A stretch of DNA of 64,000 nt from Sphingopyxis sp. YR583 (GCF_900108295.1 NZ_FNWK01000001.1:1302001-1366000), one strand, 5' to 3'. Counted from the first letter of the stretch, positions 8,535 to 17,741 are shown. The notes: a model not told the origin generated them from the sequence alone. Translations and numbers: made by a program.

Positions 8535-9557
8535 ATGACCATGCCCAATTTGACCAACTTCTTCCGCGTCCCCCGCCCTGTGCACCTCCTCCCGCTTTTC
8601 GCCGCCTTCGCGTTCACCGCGCCCGCGGCCGCCGAGGATGCACCACTGCCTTATGAAATCACAGTGACCACCCCCGACGCCGGGCTCGCAACCGGGATCG
8701 ACGAGGAACCCGCGCGCTACCTCCAGAACACCGATATCGACGAGAATATCCTGCTTCCCGGCGCGCGCACCGACGATGATGACAGCGAACGCAAATGGTC
8801 GCGCGACTATATCGCGGTTGCCGCGGGCGTGCTCAACACGCCCGATTACAACGGCTCCGACGACCGCCGCTTCCTGCCCGCCTTTTACTTGCGTGGGCGG
8901 ATCAGCGGCTTTTCCTTCTCGACGCGCGGCACCAACTTCCAGGTCGACCTGATCCGCCATCGCCGCGGTCAAAAGGTCGACTGGAAATTCGGTCCGATCA
9001 TCAGCCTGCGCGGCGACCGCTCCGGCAGCGTCAAGAATCCGCAGGTCGACGCGCTACCCGACCGCAAGATGGCGGTCGAAGCCGGCTTCTTCACTGGCGT
9101 CACCAAGACGGGTGTCGTTACCAGCGCCTATGACCAGATCGGCTTCCGCTTCGTCGCGACCAAGGATGTTTCGGGCCGTCACGGCAGCTGGACCGCCTCG
9201 CCGACGATCGATTACGGTACCCCGCTGTCGAAACGCGCCTATATCGGCGTGTCGGCGTCGGTGAATTTCTACGGGAAGGGTTTCGGCCGCTATTATTACG
9301 ACATCGACCCGATCGGCAGCGCCGCGAGCGGGCTTCCCGTCTATACCGGCGCTGGAACGAAGGCGACTGCAGGCAAATATACGCTCGGCATGGCAGGCGC
9401 CTATGCGTTGTCGGGCGACCTTCGCAAAGGCTTCGTACTGATCGGCGGCGCCCAATATGGCCGCCTCCTTTCGCGCTTCGCCGATTCGCCGATCGTCAAG
9501 GACGCGGGCAGCGCCGACCAATGGCTCTTTGGCGGCGGGCTGGCCTACCAGTTCTGA
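8535..9557 (+). CDS. MipA/OmpV family outer-membrane protein
   Basis: About 340 residues, with a signal peptide ending near APAAAED and an outer-membrane beta-barrel of the MipA/OmpV type. Alternating hydrophobic strands are visible, with family-like features such as AAGVLNTPDYNGSDDRRFLP, YDQIGFRFVATKDVSGRHG and a C-terminus ending in YQF, the usual barrel signature with terminal phenylalanine. MipA in E. coli scaffolds peptidoglycan enzymes, while OmpV-type relatives act as porin-like proteins; which applies here is open. In-frame ATGs at 8523, 8535 and 8541 are all possible starts; 8535 has AGGA and GAGCGG upstream. Confidence 0.85.
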   Translation: MTMPNLTNFFRVPRPVHLLPLFAAFAFTAPAAAEDAPLPYEITVTTPDAGLATGIDEEPARYLQNTDIDENILLPGARTDDDDSERKWSRDYIAVAAGVLNTPDYNGSDDRRFLPAFYLRGRISGFSFSTRGTNFQVDLIRHRRGQKVDWKFGPIISLRGDRSGSVKNPQVDALPDRKMAVEAGFFTGVTKTGVVTSAYDQIGFRFVATKDVSGRHGSWTASPTIDYGTPLSKRAYIGVSASVNFYGKGFGRYYYDIDPIGSAASGLPVYTGAGTKATAGKYTLGMAGAYALSGDLRKGFVLIGGAQYGRLLSRFADSPIVKDAGSADQWLFGGGLAYQF

Positions 9558-9606
9558 TCGGAAGCGGATGAACGAACGGACGCTCGCCTCCTGAACGGCT
9601 CAGCCT

Positions 9607-10497
9607 TCAGACCAGCCCTGCCATCCGCATTCTGACTTTCATCGCGGCAATGAACAGCCGCACCGCCGGCAATCCCGCACGCGACGGCTCGAACAGCAAA
9701 TGCACCGGCAACGGTGGCGGCTGCTCGTTAGCCAGAAGCGAAATCAGCCGCCCCGCATCGACCGCCTCGATGACCTGATAGCTCAGCAGATTGGCGATCC
9801 CCAGCCCTGCCTCGGCGGCCGCCAAAATCCCGTCGACGGTATTGAGCACCAGCCGCGGGCGCGGATCGAGACGCCACCGGCCCGACGCGAACTGCCACTC
9901 GCCCACCGCGCGGGGCCCCATCGCCGCGATCAGGTCATGCCCCGCCAGGTCCGCCACGCGCGCGGGCGCCCCGCTTCGTGCCAGATAGGCGGGGCTCGCG
10001 ACGAGCATCTGCCGCACCCAGCCGATCCGCACCGCCTTCAGCCCCGAATCGGCGAGCGGCCCGATACGCACCGCGATGTCGATTCCTTCCTCGACGATAC
10101 GCACATTGCGGTCGATCAGCATCATCCGTACCGCCAGTTCGCTGTGCTGCGCCATCAACCCGCCGACAACGGGTAGCACGTGCAGCCGCCCGAACATCAC
10201 CGGCGCGGTCAGGTGCAGCTGCCCGCGTGGTTCGGCCTCGGCGCCGCGCAGTTCGCGTTCGGCGCCCGCCAGGTCGGCGAGGATGCGCCGCGCCTGCTCC
10301 AGAAACGCCGCGCCCGCATCGGTCAGCGCGACCGCGCGCGTGGATCGATGGAACAGGCTCGTCCCCAGCCGCGCCTCGAGCGCCGCAATTCCGCGCGTAA
10401 CCGCGGGCGGCGAGCTGCCGAGCTTGCGCGCGGCGGCGGCGAAACCGCCCTCGCTTGCGACGGCAACGAACATTTCGAGGGTAAGCAACCGGTCCAT
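9607..10497 (-). CDS. LysR family transcriptional regulator
   Basis: A 296-residue regulator with an N-terminal winged helix-turn-helix (residues 1-60, including FVAVASEGGFAAAARKLG and RGIAALEARLGTSLFHRSTR) and a C-terminal substrate-binding-like effector domain from about residue 90. Length and layout are standard. It is divergent from the operon at 10635-12630, with an ATTCC-N7-GGAAT palindrome in the intergenic gap, so it very probably controls that operon and itself. The inducer cannot be read from the sequence. Confidence 0.95.
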   Translation of the reverse strand: MDRLLTLEMFVAVASEGGFAAAARKLGSSPPAVTRGIAALEARLGTSLFHRSTRAVALTDAGAAFLEQARRILADLAGAERELRGAEAEPRGQLHLTAPVMFGRLHVLPVVGGLMAQHSELAVRMMLIDRNVRIVEEGIDIAVRIGPLADSGLKAVRIGWVRQMLVASPAYLARSGAPARVADLAGHDLIAAMGPRAVGEWQFASGRWRLDPRPRLVLNTVDGILAAAEAGLGIANLLSYQVIEAVDAGRLISLLANEQPPPLPVHLLFEPSRAGLPAVRLFIAAMKVRMRMAGLV

Positions 10498-10501
10498 GAT
10501 T

Positions 10502-10518
10502 ATTCCACTTACCGGAAT
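10502..10518. promoter_or_regulatory. Candidate LysR operator palindrome
   Basis: ATTCCACTTACCGGAAT is an interrupted palindrome (ATTCC-N7-GGAAT) matching the T-N11-A pattern of LysR-type sites. It lies five bases upstream of the LysR start codon and between the two divergent transcription units. Confidence 0.55.
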
Positions 10519-10634
10519 TAACTTGTGCGATCACTCCGGATTATCATTGCCCACGCAATGGCGTAAATCAGTGCTGCGGACGGAGGCCCGCCCCTCCCCC
10601 GGCCTTCGTTCGCTTCCTATCGAAAGACAGTCCG

Positions 10635-11261
10635 ATGGCTCAAAATTACCGGCACATATTGTTCGACGATGCGGTAAAATCCGAACAGGAGCGCCATGGC
10701 TCGCGCGCCTCCTATGCCAAAATGGATGCCAGCGCCGACGGCACCCCCGACACGCTGACGCCTCGCGAAATAGCCTTCATCGAGGAACGCGACAGCTTTT
10801 ATATGGCGAGCGTCAATCCCGAGGGCTGGCCCTATATGCAGCATCGCGGCGGCCCCGCGGGTTTCCTCCGCCATATCGCTGGCAACCGCATCGGCTTCGC
10901 TGACTATCGCGGCAACAAGCAATATATCAGTACCGCCAATTTGAAGGGCAATGACCGCGTCTCGCTGTTTCTGATGGACTATCCGAACAAGGAGCGGCTG
11001 AAACTCGTCGGGCACGCGCACAGCGTCGAGCTTGCCGACGATCCTGCCGCGGTCACCGCACTGATGCCCGACGGTTATCGCGCGACCCCCGAGCGCGCTT
11101 TCTTCATCGATGTGATCGGCTGGGAATGGAATTGCTCGCAGCACATCACCCCGCGCTTCACCGAGGCCGAAATTTCCGCCGCGATCCGCCCGATGGCGGA
11201 CGAACTCAACCAGCTGCGCGCCGAAATCGCCGCGCTTCGAGCAGAGAAGGATGCAAAATGA
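10635..11261 (+). CDS. Pyridoxamine 5'-phosphate oxidase-like (FMN-binding split barrel) protein
   Basis: A 208-residue protein with the split-barrel core of PNPOx-like flavoproteins: FIEERDSFYMASVNPEGWPY, then GNRIGFADYRGNKQYIS and RVSLFLMDYPNKERLKLVG. A C-terminal extension ends in a short coiled-coil-like helix (LNQLRAEIAALRAEKDAK). Such proteins bind FMN, F420 or haem and often act on reactive electrophiles; the exact substrate is unknown. It is the first gene of a four-gene unit divergent from the LysR gene, and its stop overlaps the next start as ATGA. Confidence 0.85.
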   Translation: MAQNYRHILFDDAVKSEQERHGSRASYAKMDASADGTPDTLTPREIAFIEERDSFYMASVNPEGWPYMQHRGGPAGFLRHIAGNRIGFADYRGNKQYISTANLKGNDRVSLFLMDYPNKERLKLVGHAHSVELADDPAAVTALMPDGYRATPERAFFIDVIGWEWNCSQHITPRFTEAEISAAIRPMADELNQLRAEIAALRAEKDAK

Positions 11262-11668
11262 CCAATGCCATGACCCAAGGGGCGCATCACATCGGATTGG
11301 CCGTCCGCGACGTGGCCGAAGCCCGCGACTTTTTCGTCGAAGCCATCGGTTTTACCGTCGCTGCCGAACGCCCCGACTATCCCGCGATCTTCGTCTCCGA
11401 TGGCACCACCTTGCTCACCCTTTGGCAGGTCGCCGACCCAGCCAGCGCGACTCCGTTCGACCGCCGCGCCAATATCGGCCTCCATCACCTCGCGCTCCGC
11501 GTCGCTGACCTCGACGCGCTGCGCACCGTCTTCGCGCGTGTGCAGGGTCATCCCGGCGCCGTGATCGAGTTCGACCCCGAACCGATCCGCGAAGGCGCGA
11601 CGACGCATCATTTCATCTGCGCGATGCCCGGTGGCATCCGCATCGAATTCGCGACTCCCTTCGCCTGA
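11258..11668 (+). CDS. VOC (glyoxalase/dioxygenase) family protein
   Basis: A 136-residue protein with two beta-alpha-beta-beta-beta modules of the vicinal-oxygen-chelate fold. Metal-ligand candidates are the histidine pair in GAHHIGLAV at the start, the histidines in GLHHLALRV in the middle, and the glutamate of GIRIEFATP at the end, as in glyoxalase I-like enzymes. The start is the ATG overlapping the previous stop (ATGA). Operon context with a flavoprotein-like gene suggests detoxification or modification of a small electrophile, which is inference. Confidence 0.85.
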   Translation: MTNAMTQGAHHIGLAVRDVAEARDFFVEAIGFTVAAERPDYPAIFVSDGTTLLTLWQVADPASATPFDRRANIGLHHLALRVADLDALRTVFARVQGHPGAVIEFDPEPIREGATTHHFICAMPGGIRIEFATPFA

Positions 11669-11680
11669 GAGGAAAAGCCG

Positions 11681-12157
11681 ATGGCCCGTCCCCCGCTCCC
11701 GCCCTTCGATCATGACAGCGCGCTGCTCAAAGTCCGCCTTGCCGAGGATGGCTGGAACAGCCGCGACCCCGAACGCGTCGCGCTCGCCTATACGCCGGAC
11801 AGCATCTGGCGGAATCGCTCGACCTTCGTCACCGGCCGCGCCGCGATCGTCGACTTCCTGACCGCCAAATGGCAGCGCGAGCACGACTATAGGCTCGTCA
11901 AGGGGCTATGGGCCTTCACCGGCAATCGCATCGCGGTACGTTTCGCCTATGAATGGCACGATGACGATGGCCAGTGGTGGCGCTCCTATGGCAATGAGAA
12001 TTGGGAGTTCGCGCACGACGGCGAGATGCAGCGGCGGATCGCCAGCATCAACGACGTCGCGATCACCGCCGGCGACCGCTTGCTGCACTGGCCACGCGAC
12101 GGCGCAGGAGACCGCCGCCCCGACGATCATCCGGGGCTCGAAGAACTGGGCCTGTAA
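11681..12157 (+). CDS. DUF1348 (SnoaL/NTF2-like) family protein
   Basis: A 158-residue protein matching the DUF1348 family. The N-terminal [20 protein letters not shown] and central [20 protein letters not shown] blocks are characteristic, and the fold is the cone-shaped NTF2/SnoaL type that forms a small ligand pocket. No catalytic activity is established for the family. Position 12 bp after the VOC gene, with GAGAGGAAAAGCCG as ribosome site, places it in the same operon. Confidence 0.88.
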   Translation: MARPPLPPFDHDSALLKVRLAEDGWNSRDPERVALAYTPDSIWRNRSTFVTGRAAIVDFLTAKWQREHDYRLVKGLWAFTGNRIAVRFAYEWHDDDGQWWRSYGNENWEFAHDGEMQRRIASINDVAITAGDRLLHWPRDGAGDRRPDDHPGLEELGL

Positions 12158-12174
12158 CGAAGGGACGCGACCAT

Positions 12175-12630
12175 ATGACCGCCAACAATGCGCCGGCCTT
12201 TGCCGCGATCATGCTGCTCACGGGCATCGGCATCCCGGTCCTCGCCGCACTCAATGCCGGGCTCGGGCTCCGGCTCGGCCACCCGATGGCGGCTTCGGTG
12301 ATCCTGTTCAGCGTCGCATTGCTAATCGCCATTGGCGGTGCGATCTGGACCGGGTCGATGGGGCAGGTGCGCCTGTCAGCCGAGACGCCTTTCCACTTTC
12401 ACCTCGGCGGCGTCTTCGTTGCTTTCTATGTCATCGCAGTGACCTTTATCGCGCCGCGCTTCGGGGTCGGCAATGCGATCTTCTTCGTGCTCGTCGGCCA
12501 GTTGATCAGCGCCGCGACGATCGACCATTTCGGCCTGTTCGGCGCGATGCGATCGGCGATCGACGCCAAACGCATCGCGGGGATCTCGCTGATGATCGCC
12601 GGTGTGTACCTCGCGCGGCGAACAAGCTGA
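12175..12630 (+). CDS. DMT-superfamily membrane protein (YdcZ/DUF606-like)
   Basis: A 151-residue integral membrane protein with about five helices (roughly residues 8-28, 38-58, 72-92, 97-116 and 129-147), matching the short DUF606/EamA-like family whose members resemble half-size drug/metabolite transporters. The start follows an AGGGACG ribosome site 17 bp after the DUF1348 gene. It is the last gene of the LysR-linked unit and could export the small molecule that the other genes handle; that role is speculative. Confidence 0.8.
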   Translation: MTANNAPAFAAIMLLTGIGIPVLAALNAGLGLRLGHPMAASVILFSVALLIAIGGAIWTGSMGQVRLSAETPFHFHLGGVFVAFYVIAVTFIAPRFGVGNAIFFVLVGQLISAATIDHFGLFGAMRSAIDAKRIAGISLMIAGVYLARRTS

Positions 12631-12671
12631 GGGCGGGTTTCAGCCGGACGCTGCCCCACCCTTCGACGCAA

Positions 12672-13139
12672 TCAGGGAATCCGCGTCGTCGGATAGGGCG
12701 TGCCGTCCTTGTGGAAATAGCCGTCGGGGCCGAACAGCATGTCGATGTCCGAATAGCCGCCGCCGGTGTCATATTTCTTGCCGCCGCCGAGCGCGACGAA
12801 AACGCAGTCGGCGTCCGATTCGTTGACGAGGTGATGGCCGTTGGTGCTGCCCTTCGGCCACACCGCGATGTCGCCCGGTCGCATCGGCCAGCGCCCGTCG
12901 TCCTCGATCAGCACCGCCTCGCCCAAAATCATCACCAGCATCTCGTCCTCGCCATCGTGCCAATGACGCTGCGACGACCAGGCACCGGGTTTGAGCACGA
13001 CGTGGCTCGCCGCGAAATCGCTGAGCCCCGTAGCGGGGGCGAGGCGGCGGTACCAGCGGCCCTGTACGGGCTCGCTGTAGGGCGCCGGATAGCCGGTGGA
13101 ATTGGTTTGCGGGATCGCATCGAGATCGAGCTTGGGCAT
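12672..13139 (-). CDS. Cupin-domain protein
   Basis: A 155-residue single-cupin protein. The first cupin motif is seen as SQRHWHDGEDEMLVMILGE (metal-ligand H-x-H-x4-E spacing) and the second as PGDIAVWPKGSTNGHHLVN. The C-terminal tail is rich in glycine and aspartate. The start is the ATG with GAGGA upstream; a longer reading has no support. It is convergent with the preceding operon and divergent from dapE. Substrate unknown. Confidence 0.85.
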   Translation of the reverse strand: MPKLDLDAIPQTNSTGYPAPYSEPVQGRWYRRLAPATGLSDFAASHVVLKPGAWSSQRHWHDGEDEMLVMILGEAVLIEDDGRWPMRPGDIAVWPKGSTNGHHLVNESDADCVFVALGGGKKYDTGGGYSDIDMLFGPDGYFHKDGTPYPTTRIP

Positions 13140-13236
13140 GGCAGTCCTCGTGGAGTTTGTTCTATCTTTGTTTCGCATAAAGGCGGTGCGATGCAAAGCC
13201 TCGACTTGGGCGGCGGCGAGGGGGTAAGGGAGCGGC

Positions 13237-14370
13237 ATGAGCATCACCGTCGATCCCGTAGAGTTGGCCAAGGCGTTGATCGCCGCGCCGAGCGTCACCC
13301 CCGCCATGGGCGCCGTGTTCGACGCGCTGGAGGCGGCGCTGACGCCGCTCGGCTTCACCGTCGAGCGCTTTATCGACGGGATCGAGCCCGACGGGCCGGT
13401 CGAGAATCTGCTCGCGGTGCGGACGGGCAAGGGGCCGAAACATTTTGGCTTTGCGGGGCATCTCGACGTCGTGCCGCCGGGGGTGGGCTGGACCGGCGAC
13501 GCCTTTGCCCCCGAAATCCGCGGCGATTTGCTCTATGGGCGCGGCGCGGTCGACATGAAGGGGTCGATCGCTGCCTTTGTCGCGGCGGCGGCGGCGACGC
13601 CGGCCGAGGCGGGGACGATCAGCCTGATCATCACCGGCGACGAGGAAGGCCCCGCAATCTTCGGCACGCGGGCGTTGATGGAACATATGGACGCGCGCGG
13701 GGTGAAGCCCGACATGATCGTCGTCGGCGAACCGACTTCGGTGAACCGGCTCGGCGACATGGTGAAGATCGGGCGGCGCGGGTCGGTCAATATCTGGATC
13801 GACGTTCCGGGGACGCAGGGGCATGTCGCTTACCCGCACCTTGCCGACAATCCGATCCCCAAGCTGGTGCGAATCATGGCGGCGATCGACGCGGTGGCGC
13901 TCGACGAGGGCAATAACTGGTTCCAGCCATCGAACATCGAATTCACCGATGTCGAGGTCGGCAATGGCGCGACCAATGTCATCCCGGCGTCGGCGCGCGC
14001 GCGGCTGTCGATCCGCTTCAACGACCAGCAGAAGGGCGCCGATCTCGTCGCAATGATCGAGCGGATCGCGCATGAGGTCGAACCGAACGCGAAAGTTCTG
14101 GGCAAGATTTCGGGCGAGGCGTTCCTCACCCCGCCGGGCGATTTGTCGGGGCTGGTCGCCGAAGCGATCCATGCCGAAACCGACATCACGCCCGAAATGT
14201 CGACGACGGGCGGGACCTCCGACGCACGCTTCCTGCACGCGCTTTGCCCGGTGGTCGAATTCGGGCTGACCAATGCGACGATGCACAAGCTCGACGAGGC
14301 GGTGGCGGTGGAGGATCTCCACACGCTGACCGCCATCTATCGCGGCATATTGATGCGCGTTTTCCTCTAG
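13237..14370 (+). CDS. dapE: Succinyl-diaminopimelate desuccinylase
   Basis: A 377-residue di-zinc M20 peptidase-family enzyme that hydrolyses N-succinyl-LL-diaminopimelate in lysine and peptidoglycan precursor synthesis. Metal and catalytic motifs are FAGHLDVVPPG (His, Asp), GRGAVDMKGS (bridging Asp) and ITGDEEGPA (catalytic Glu), with a dimerisation lid domain in the middle and STTGGTSDARF near the end. Length is standard. A GGGAGCGGC ribosome site precedes the ATG. dapB lies 8 kb away in the same window, but not in the same operon. Confidence 0.96.
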   Translation: MSITVDPVELAKALIAAPSVTPAMGAVFDALEAALTPLGFTVERFIDGIEPDGPVENLLAVRTGKGPKHFGFAGHLDVVPPGVGWTGDAFAPEIRGDLLYGRGAVDMKGSIAAFVAAAAATPAEAGTISLIITGDEEGPAIFGTRALMEHMDARGVKPDMIVVGEPTSVNRLGDMVKIGRRGSVNIWIDVPGTQGHVAYPHLADNPIPKLVRIMAAIDAVALDEGNNWFQPSNIEFTDVEVGNGATNVIPASARARLSIRFNDQQKGADLVAMIERIAHEVEPNAKVLGKISGEAFLTPPGDLSGLVAEAIHAETDITPEMSTTGGTSDARFLHALCPVVEFGLTNATMHKLDEAVAVEDLHTLTAIYRGILMRVFL

Positions 14371-14379
14371 TCCTCGCGA

Positions 14380-14955
14380 CTAATCTTCTCGAGCGCGCCG
14401 CAGTATCACATAAACCGCCCCTGCCCCGCCATGGCTGATATGCGCGGGGCGGAGCGCGACGATCTGGTCGGCGTAGGGCGAGTAAGCGAGCCAGTCGGGG
14501 AGCGAGGCGCGGATCGCGCCGCGCGGGCGCGGATCGCCGTGCATCTGCGGCAGCCGGTCGGCACCGGGGCGGAGGCGCCCCGCGACCACGAGCAACACGC
14601 GCGCGCCGCGCATCAGCCCGCGGCCGATCGCCTCGTCGAGCAAGGCCTGCGCCGAGGCGAGCGTATGACCGTGGAGGTCGATGCTGAGATCGGGGCGGAC
14701 GAGCCCATTGCGCAGACGGCGGTCCCAATGGCCGTCGAGGGTTGCGGCTTGGTGCGTGCGGCGTGGGGGCGGAAGTTTTGCGGGCGGGAGCGGCGTAGCG
14801 GCGGGCGCGGCGGTGCTGCGCGGGGTCAGTTTGGGTGGGCTAACGGTCGGCGGCGCGACGGGCGCAAGTGGCGCCTTCGCCTTGGGCAGCGGCTTTACGG
14901 TCGCTGCGACCTTTTTCCACAGCGCGCTTTCCTCGGGAGCAAGGCGGCGCGGCAC
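14380..14955 (-). CDS. Smr/MutS2-type domain protein
   Basis: A 191-residue protein with a proline- and alanine-rich N-terminal linker (residues 20-70) and a C-terminal Smr domain shown by LSIDLHGHTLASAQALLDEA and HGGAGAVYVILRR. Smr domains bind or nick nucleic acid. It lies one base after mltA and forms the tail of the tim44-mltA-smr unit, a common order in alphaproteobacteria. It is convergent with dapE, with only nine bases between the stop codons. Confidence 0.88.
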   Translation of the reverse strand: MPRRLAPEESALWKKVAATVKPLPKAKAPLAPVAPPTVSPPKLTPRSTAAPAATPLPPAKLPPPRRTHQAATLDGHWDRRLRNGLVRPDLSIDLHGHTLASAQALLDEAIGRGLMRGARVLLVVAGRLRPGADRLPQMHGDPRPRGAIRASLPDWLAYSPYADQIVALRPAHISHGGAGAVYVILRRARED

Positions 14956-14956
14956 G

Positions 14957-16279
14957 TCAAGGCGCCGGGATCAGCCGCACGATGCTGGCGCGCGGCAGCA
15001 GCAGCAGCGCCGAGCCGCGCCCCGACATGCCACCCGCGATCGCGCGCGCCTCGTCGCCCGCGCCCCAGAAACTGTCGAAGCGGTTCGCGCCCTTGATCGC
15101 GCCGCCGGTGTCCTGCGCCACCCACAGCCCATTGGGTTCGGCGCGGTCGAGTGAGAGGAAGATAGGCGCACCGAGCGGCACATATTTGGGGTCGGCGGCG
15201 ACGCTCGCGCGGCCGGTCACGGGCACGCCCAGGGCGCCGAGCGGGCCAGGGCCGGTGAGTTCGCGGAAAAAGACCCAGCTTGGATTCTCGTTCATCACCG
15301 CCGCGCCGCGCACCGGGTCGGCGCGGAGATAATCGAGGATGCCCTGCATCGACGCCTGTCCGCGCTGCAGTTCGCCGCGGTCGAGCAAAAGCTTGCCGAT
15401 ACCGACATAGCCGCGGCCGTTCTGCGTATCGTAGCCGATGCGCATGATACCGCCGCCCGGCAAGCGAAGGCGGCCCGAGCCCTGCACCTGCAGGAAGAAG
15501 AATTCGGCGGCGTCGGCGGCATAAGCGATTTCGAGACCGCGCCCGTCGAGCGCGCCGCTCTCGATCGCCGTGCGGTCGTAATAAGGCGCAAAATTACTGC
15601 CATCGACGCGGCCGCGAAGCTTGCGGCCCTTCAGATCGTCGGCGAACTGGCCGAGGTCGACATCGACTAGGTCGGCGGGGCGGCGATAGATGGGCACGTC
15701 ATAGCCGGGCTGCTTCGTGCGCGATCCGGCGATTTCGGGTTCGTAATAGCCGGTGACGAAGGCGGTCCCCGTGCCGACCTGCACTGTACCGAAATAGCGC
15801 GCGAAGAAAGCGAGCGCGTCGTCATCCTTCCAGCTTTTCGCCGCGGTGCAGCTTTCGGCCCAGTCGGCGCCCTGCGTCAGGCCGCTGGTGTCGGTGCGGC
15901 GCTGGACCGACGGACAGCTGATGCGGAAGGCGGCAAGCGCGGTGGTCGCCTGCTCGGCGGTCACGCCGAGGGTCGATACATCGGGGCCCGCTACAACGCC
16001 GCTGGCGGCAGCGGTCGTCGCATCGGCGGGGACGGCCGGCGCGGAAAGCGCCGCGCGCGGGGTGGCTGCTATTGGCTGAGCGGCGGCGCCAGTGCCTTCG
16101 GAGGGACGCGGGATATAGGGGCGCGGCGTGCCGAGCGGGCGCGATGGCGCGGGAGTAACAGTCGTGGGGCGGCTATCCGCGTCGGGGATGACCGAAGCGC
16201 AACCGGAAAGCAGCGGGAGGACGGCGAGCAGCGCGAATCCGAATGCTCGTGCGCGCGGCGCCCCCACCGACAGGATCAT
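14957..16279 (-). CDS. mltA: Membrane-bound lytic murein transglycosylase A
   Basis: A 440-residue outer-membrane lipoprotein (lipobox LLSGC, cysteine 27) that cleaves peptidoglycan glycan strands with formation of 1,6-anhydromuramic acid. A Pro/Ala/Thr-rich linker of about 90 residues precedes the MltA domain (FVTGYYEPEIAGSR; FFLQVQGSGRLRLPGG) and the C-terminal 3D domain with its three aspartates (AQDTGGAIKG, RFDSFWG and GDEA). It lies four bases downstream of the Tim44-like gene. Confidence 0.95.
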   Translation of the reverse strand: MILSVGAPRARAFGFALLAVLPLLSGCASVIPDADSRPTTVTPAPSRPLGTPRPYIPRPSEGTGAAAQPIAATPRAALSAPAVPADATTAAASGVVAGPDVSTLGVTAEQATTALAAFRISCPSVQRRTDTSGLTQGADWAESCTAAKSWKDDDALAFFARYFGTVQVGTGTAFVTGYYEPEIAGSRTKQPGYDVPIYRRPADLVDVDLGQFADDLKGRKLRGRVDGSNFAPYYDRTAIESGALDGRGLEIAYAADAAEFFFLQVQGSGRLRLPGGGIMRIGYDTQNGRGYVGIGKLLLDRGELQRGQASMQGILDYLRADPVRGAAVMNENPSWVFFRELTGPGPLGALGVPVTGRASVAADPKYVPLGAPIFLSLDRAEPNGLWVAQDTGGAIKGANRFDSFWGAGDEARAIAGGMSGRGSALLLLPRASIVRLIPAP

Positions 16280-16283
16280 GGGA

Positions 16284-16952
16284 TCAGGCCGATTCGGCTT
16301 CGTCGAGCACCCAATTGGGGTCGTTGCTGCCGATCTGGCGGCGGAAGGTCCACAGATCGTCGGTCTGCGACGCGTCGCTCATCGATCCGGCGATCAGCTT
16401 GCCATCGGCGTCGCGCGTGACCGCGCTGATATCGGCATGGTAGCGCACGGTGACGCGCGCTTCGCTGCGGCTCATCTCGACCGCGGTGATCTTTGCCGAA
16501 TCGATGCCGATCAGGCGATTGTCGAGCGTCTCCCCGCGGCTCTCGCGCGCGGCGATCGCATCGGCAAACGCTTCATAGCTGTCGTCGTCGCAGAGATCGC
16601 GGAGCGTATCGCGATCGCCTTTCCAATATGCTTCGAGGATCATGCGATACGCCGCTTCTGCGCCCTCCATGAAACGGCCCGCGTCGAAATTGCGGTCGGT
16701 CGCGAGCAGTTGGCGCAGCCCGGCCTCGGCGGCAGGCTCATAGACCAGTCCTGCAGTATCGGCGGACGCGGGCGCGAGAGCCGTCGATCCATCCTTGTCA
16801 TCGAGCCGGACCGGCGACGCGGTGGCGCGTTCGCGCGGCAACACGGGCTCTTGCTCATGCCCCGTGCGCTTGCCGAGCACCGAATAGAGCCGCATGCCGA
16901 GGAAAGCGGCAATCATGGCGAGCAGGACGATAGCAAAAGAGGTCACGGGCAA
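16284..16952 (-). CDS. Tim44/TimA domain protein
   Basis: A 222-residue protein with one N-terminal membrane helix (residues 3-22), a variable linker, and a C-terminal Tim44-like domain from about residue 80 (FMEGAEAAYRMILEAYWKGD; WTFRRQIGSNDPNWVLDEAE). Bacterial relatives are inner-membrane proteins related to the mitochondrial import factor Tim44; their role is poorly defined. It heads the tim44-mltA-smr unit and is divergent from secB, with 246 bp between the two starts. Confidence 0.9.
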   Translation of the reverse strand: MPVTSFAIVLLAMIAAFLGMRLYSVLGKRTGHEQEPVLPRERATASPVRLDDKDGSTALAPASADTAGLVYEPAAEAGLRQLLATDRNFDAGRFMEGAEAAYRMILEAYWKGDRDTLRDLCDDDSYEAFADAIAARESRGETLDNRLIGIDSAKITAVEMSRSEARVTVRYHADISAVTRDADGKLIAGSMSDASQTDDLWTFRRQIGSNDPNWVLDEAESA

Positions 16953-17198
16953 AAGTCCAATGCGGGCAATGGCAACATCATGGTTGATACATAGGCGATA
17001 AGCGCCCCGGTTTCAAATGACCATGGCCGCTGGCGACCGGCGGGTCAACGATTCAACCTTAACTATAGCACGGCAAAGGGCGCCCATTGTGCTCGCTGCC
17101 GGGCGCTGCTAAGCGCCGCGACAACCGTCCGCCGCAGTCCCGACACGGCCTGCGGACGCGGATATTGTTTCCTTCTTTTCAGTGAAAGCTTCATCATC

Positions 17199-17714
17199 AT
17201 GGCTGACGAGACCAGCGCCGACCTCAACAACCCCGCCCTGCAGCCGAACGGCGAAGACACAAGCCCGGCGATCGGCCTGATTTCGCAATATGTGAAGGAT
17301 CTGTCGTTCGAAAACCCGAACGCACCCGCCGTCTATCAGTGGCAGGACGCCCCGCAGGTCGATGTCCAGTTCAACATCGCCGCCGACAGCGTCGGCGAGA
17401 ATCTGTACGAAGTAACGCTGAAGATCGACGTGACCTCGAAGACCGATCAGGGCACGAGCTTCGTGATCGACCTGAAATATGCCGGCCTGTTCGGCGTCCG
17501 CAACGTCCCCGACGACCAGCTTCAGCCCTTCTTCCTTGCCGAAGCGCCGCGCATCCTCTTCCCCTTCGCGCGCCGCGTCGTTGCCGATGCGGTGCAGGAT
17601 GGCGGTTTCCCGCCGCTGTTGCTCGAACCGATCGACTTCCACGGCCTGTTTGCGCAGCAGCTCCAGGCGGCGCAGGCCGAAGCGGCGGGCGAAGTTGCGG
17701 TCGGCCAGGCCTGA
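17199..17714 (+). CDS. secB: Protein-export chaperone SecB
   Basis: A 171-residue tetrameric cytosolic chaperone that keeps preproteins unfolded and delivers them to SecA. Family marks are QYVKDLSFENPNAP near residue 30, the beta-strand block YEVTLKIDVTSKTDQGTSFV, and CP-less ILFPFARRVVADAV followed by GGFPPLLLEPIDF. The C-terminus is longer and more Ala/Gln-rich than in E. coli, as is usual in alphaproteobacteria. It would serve outer-membrane clients, including the giant autotransporter in this window, though that link is inference. Confidence 0.97.
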   Translation: MADETSADLNNPALQPNGEDTSPAIGLISQYVKDLSFENPNAPAVYQWQDAPQVDVQFNIAADSVGENLYEVTLKIDVTSKTDQGTSFVIDLKYAGLFGVRNVPDDQLQPFFLAEAPRILFPFARRVVADAVQDGGFPPLLLEPIDFHGLFAQQLQAAQAEAAGEVAVGQA

Positions 17715-17741
17715 AACCCGTAACGGGGGCGAGCTGAGGGC

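Noticed and set aside
11949..13916. A 655-codon plus-strand open frame
   Set aside because: It crosses several real genes in the wrong frame, including the antisense of the cupin gene.
16953..17198. Possible small RNA in the tim44-secB gap
   Set aside because: Some local hairpins are possible, but no terminator-like end or known RNA signature is visible.
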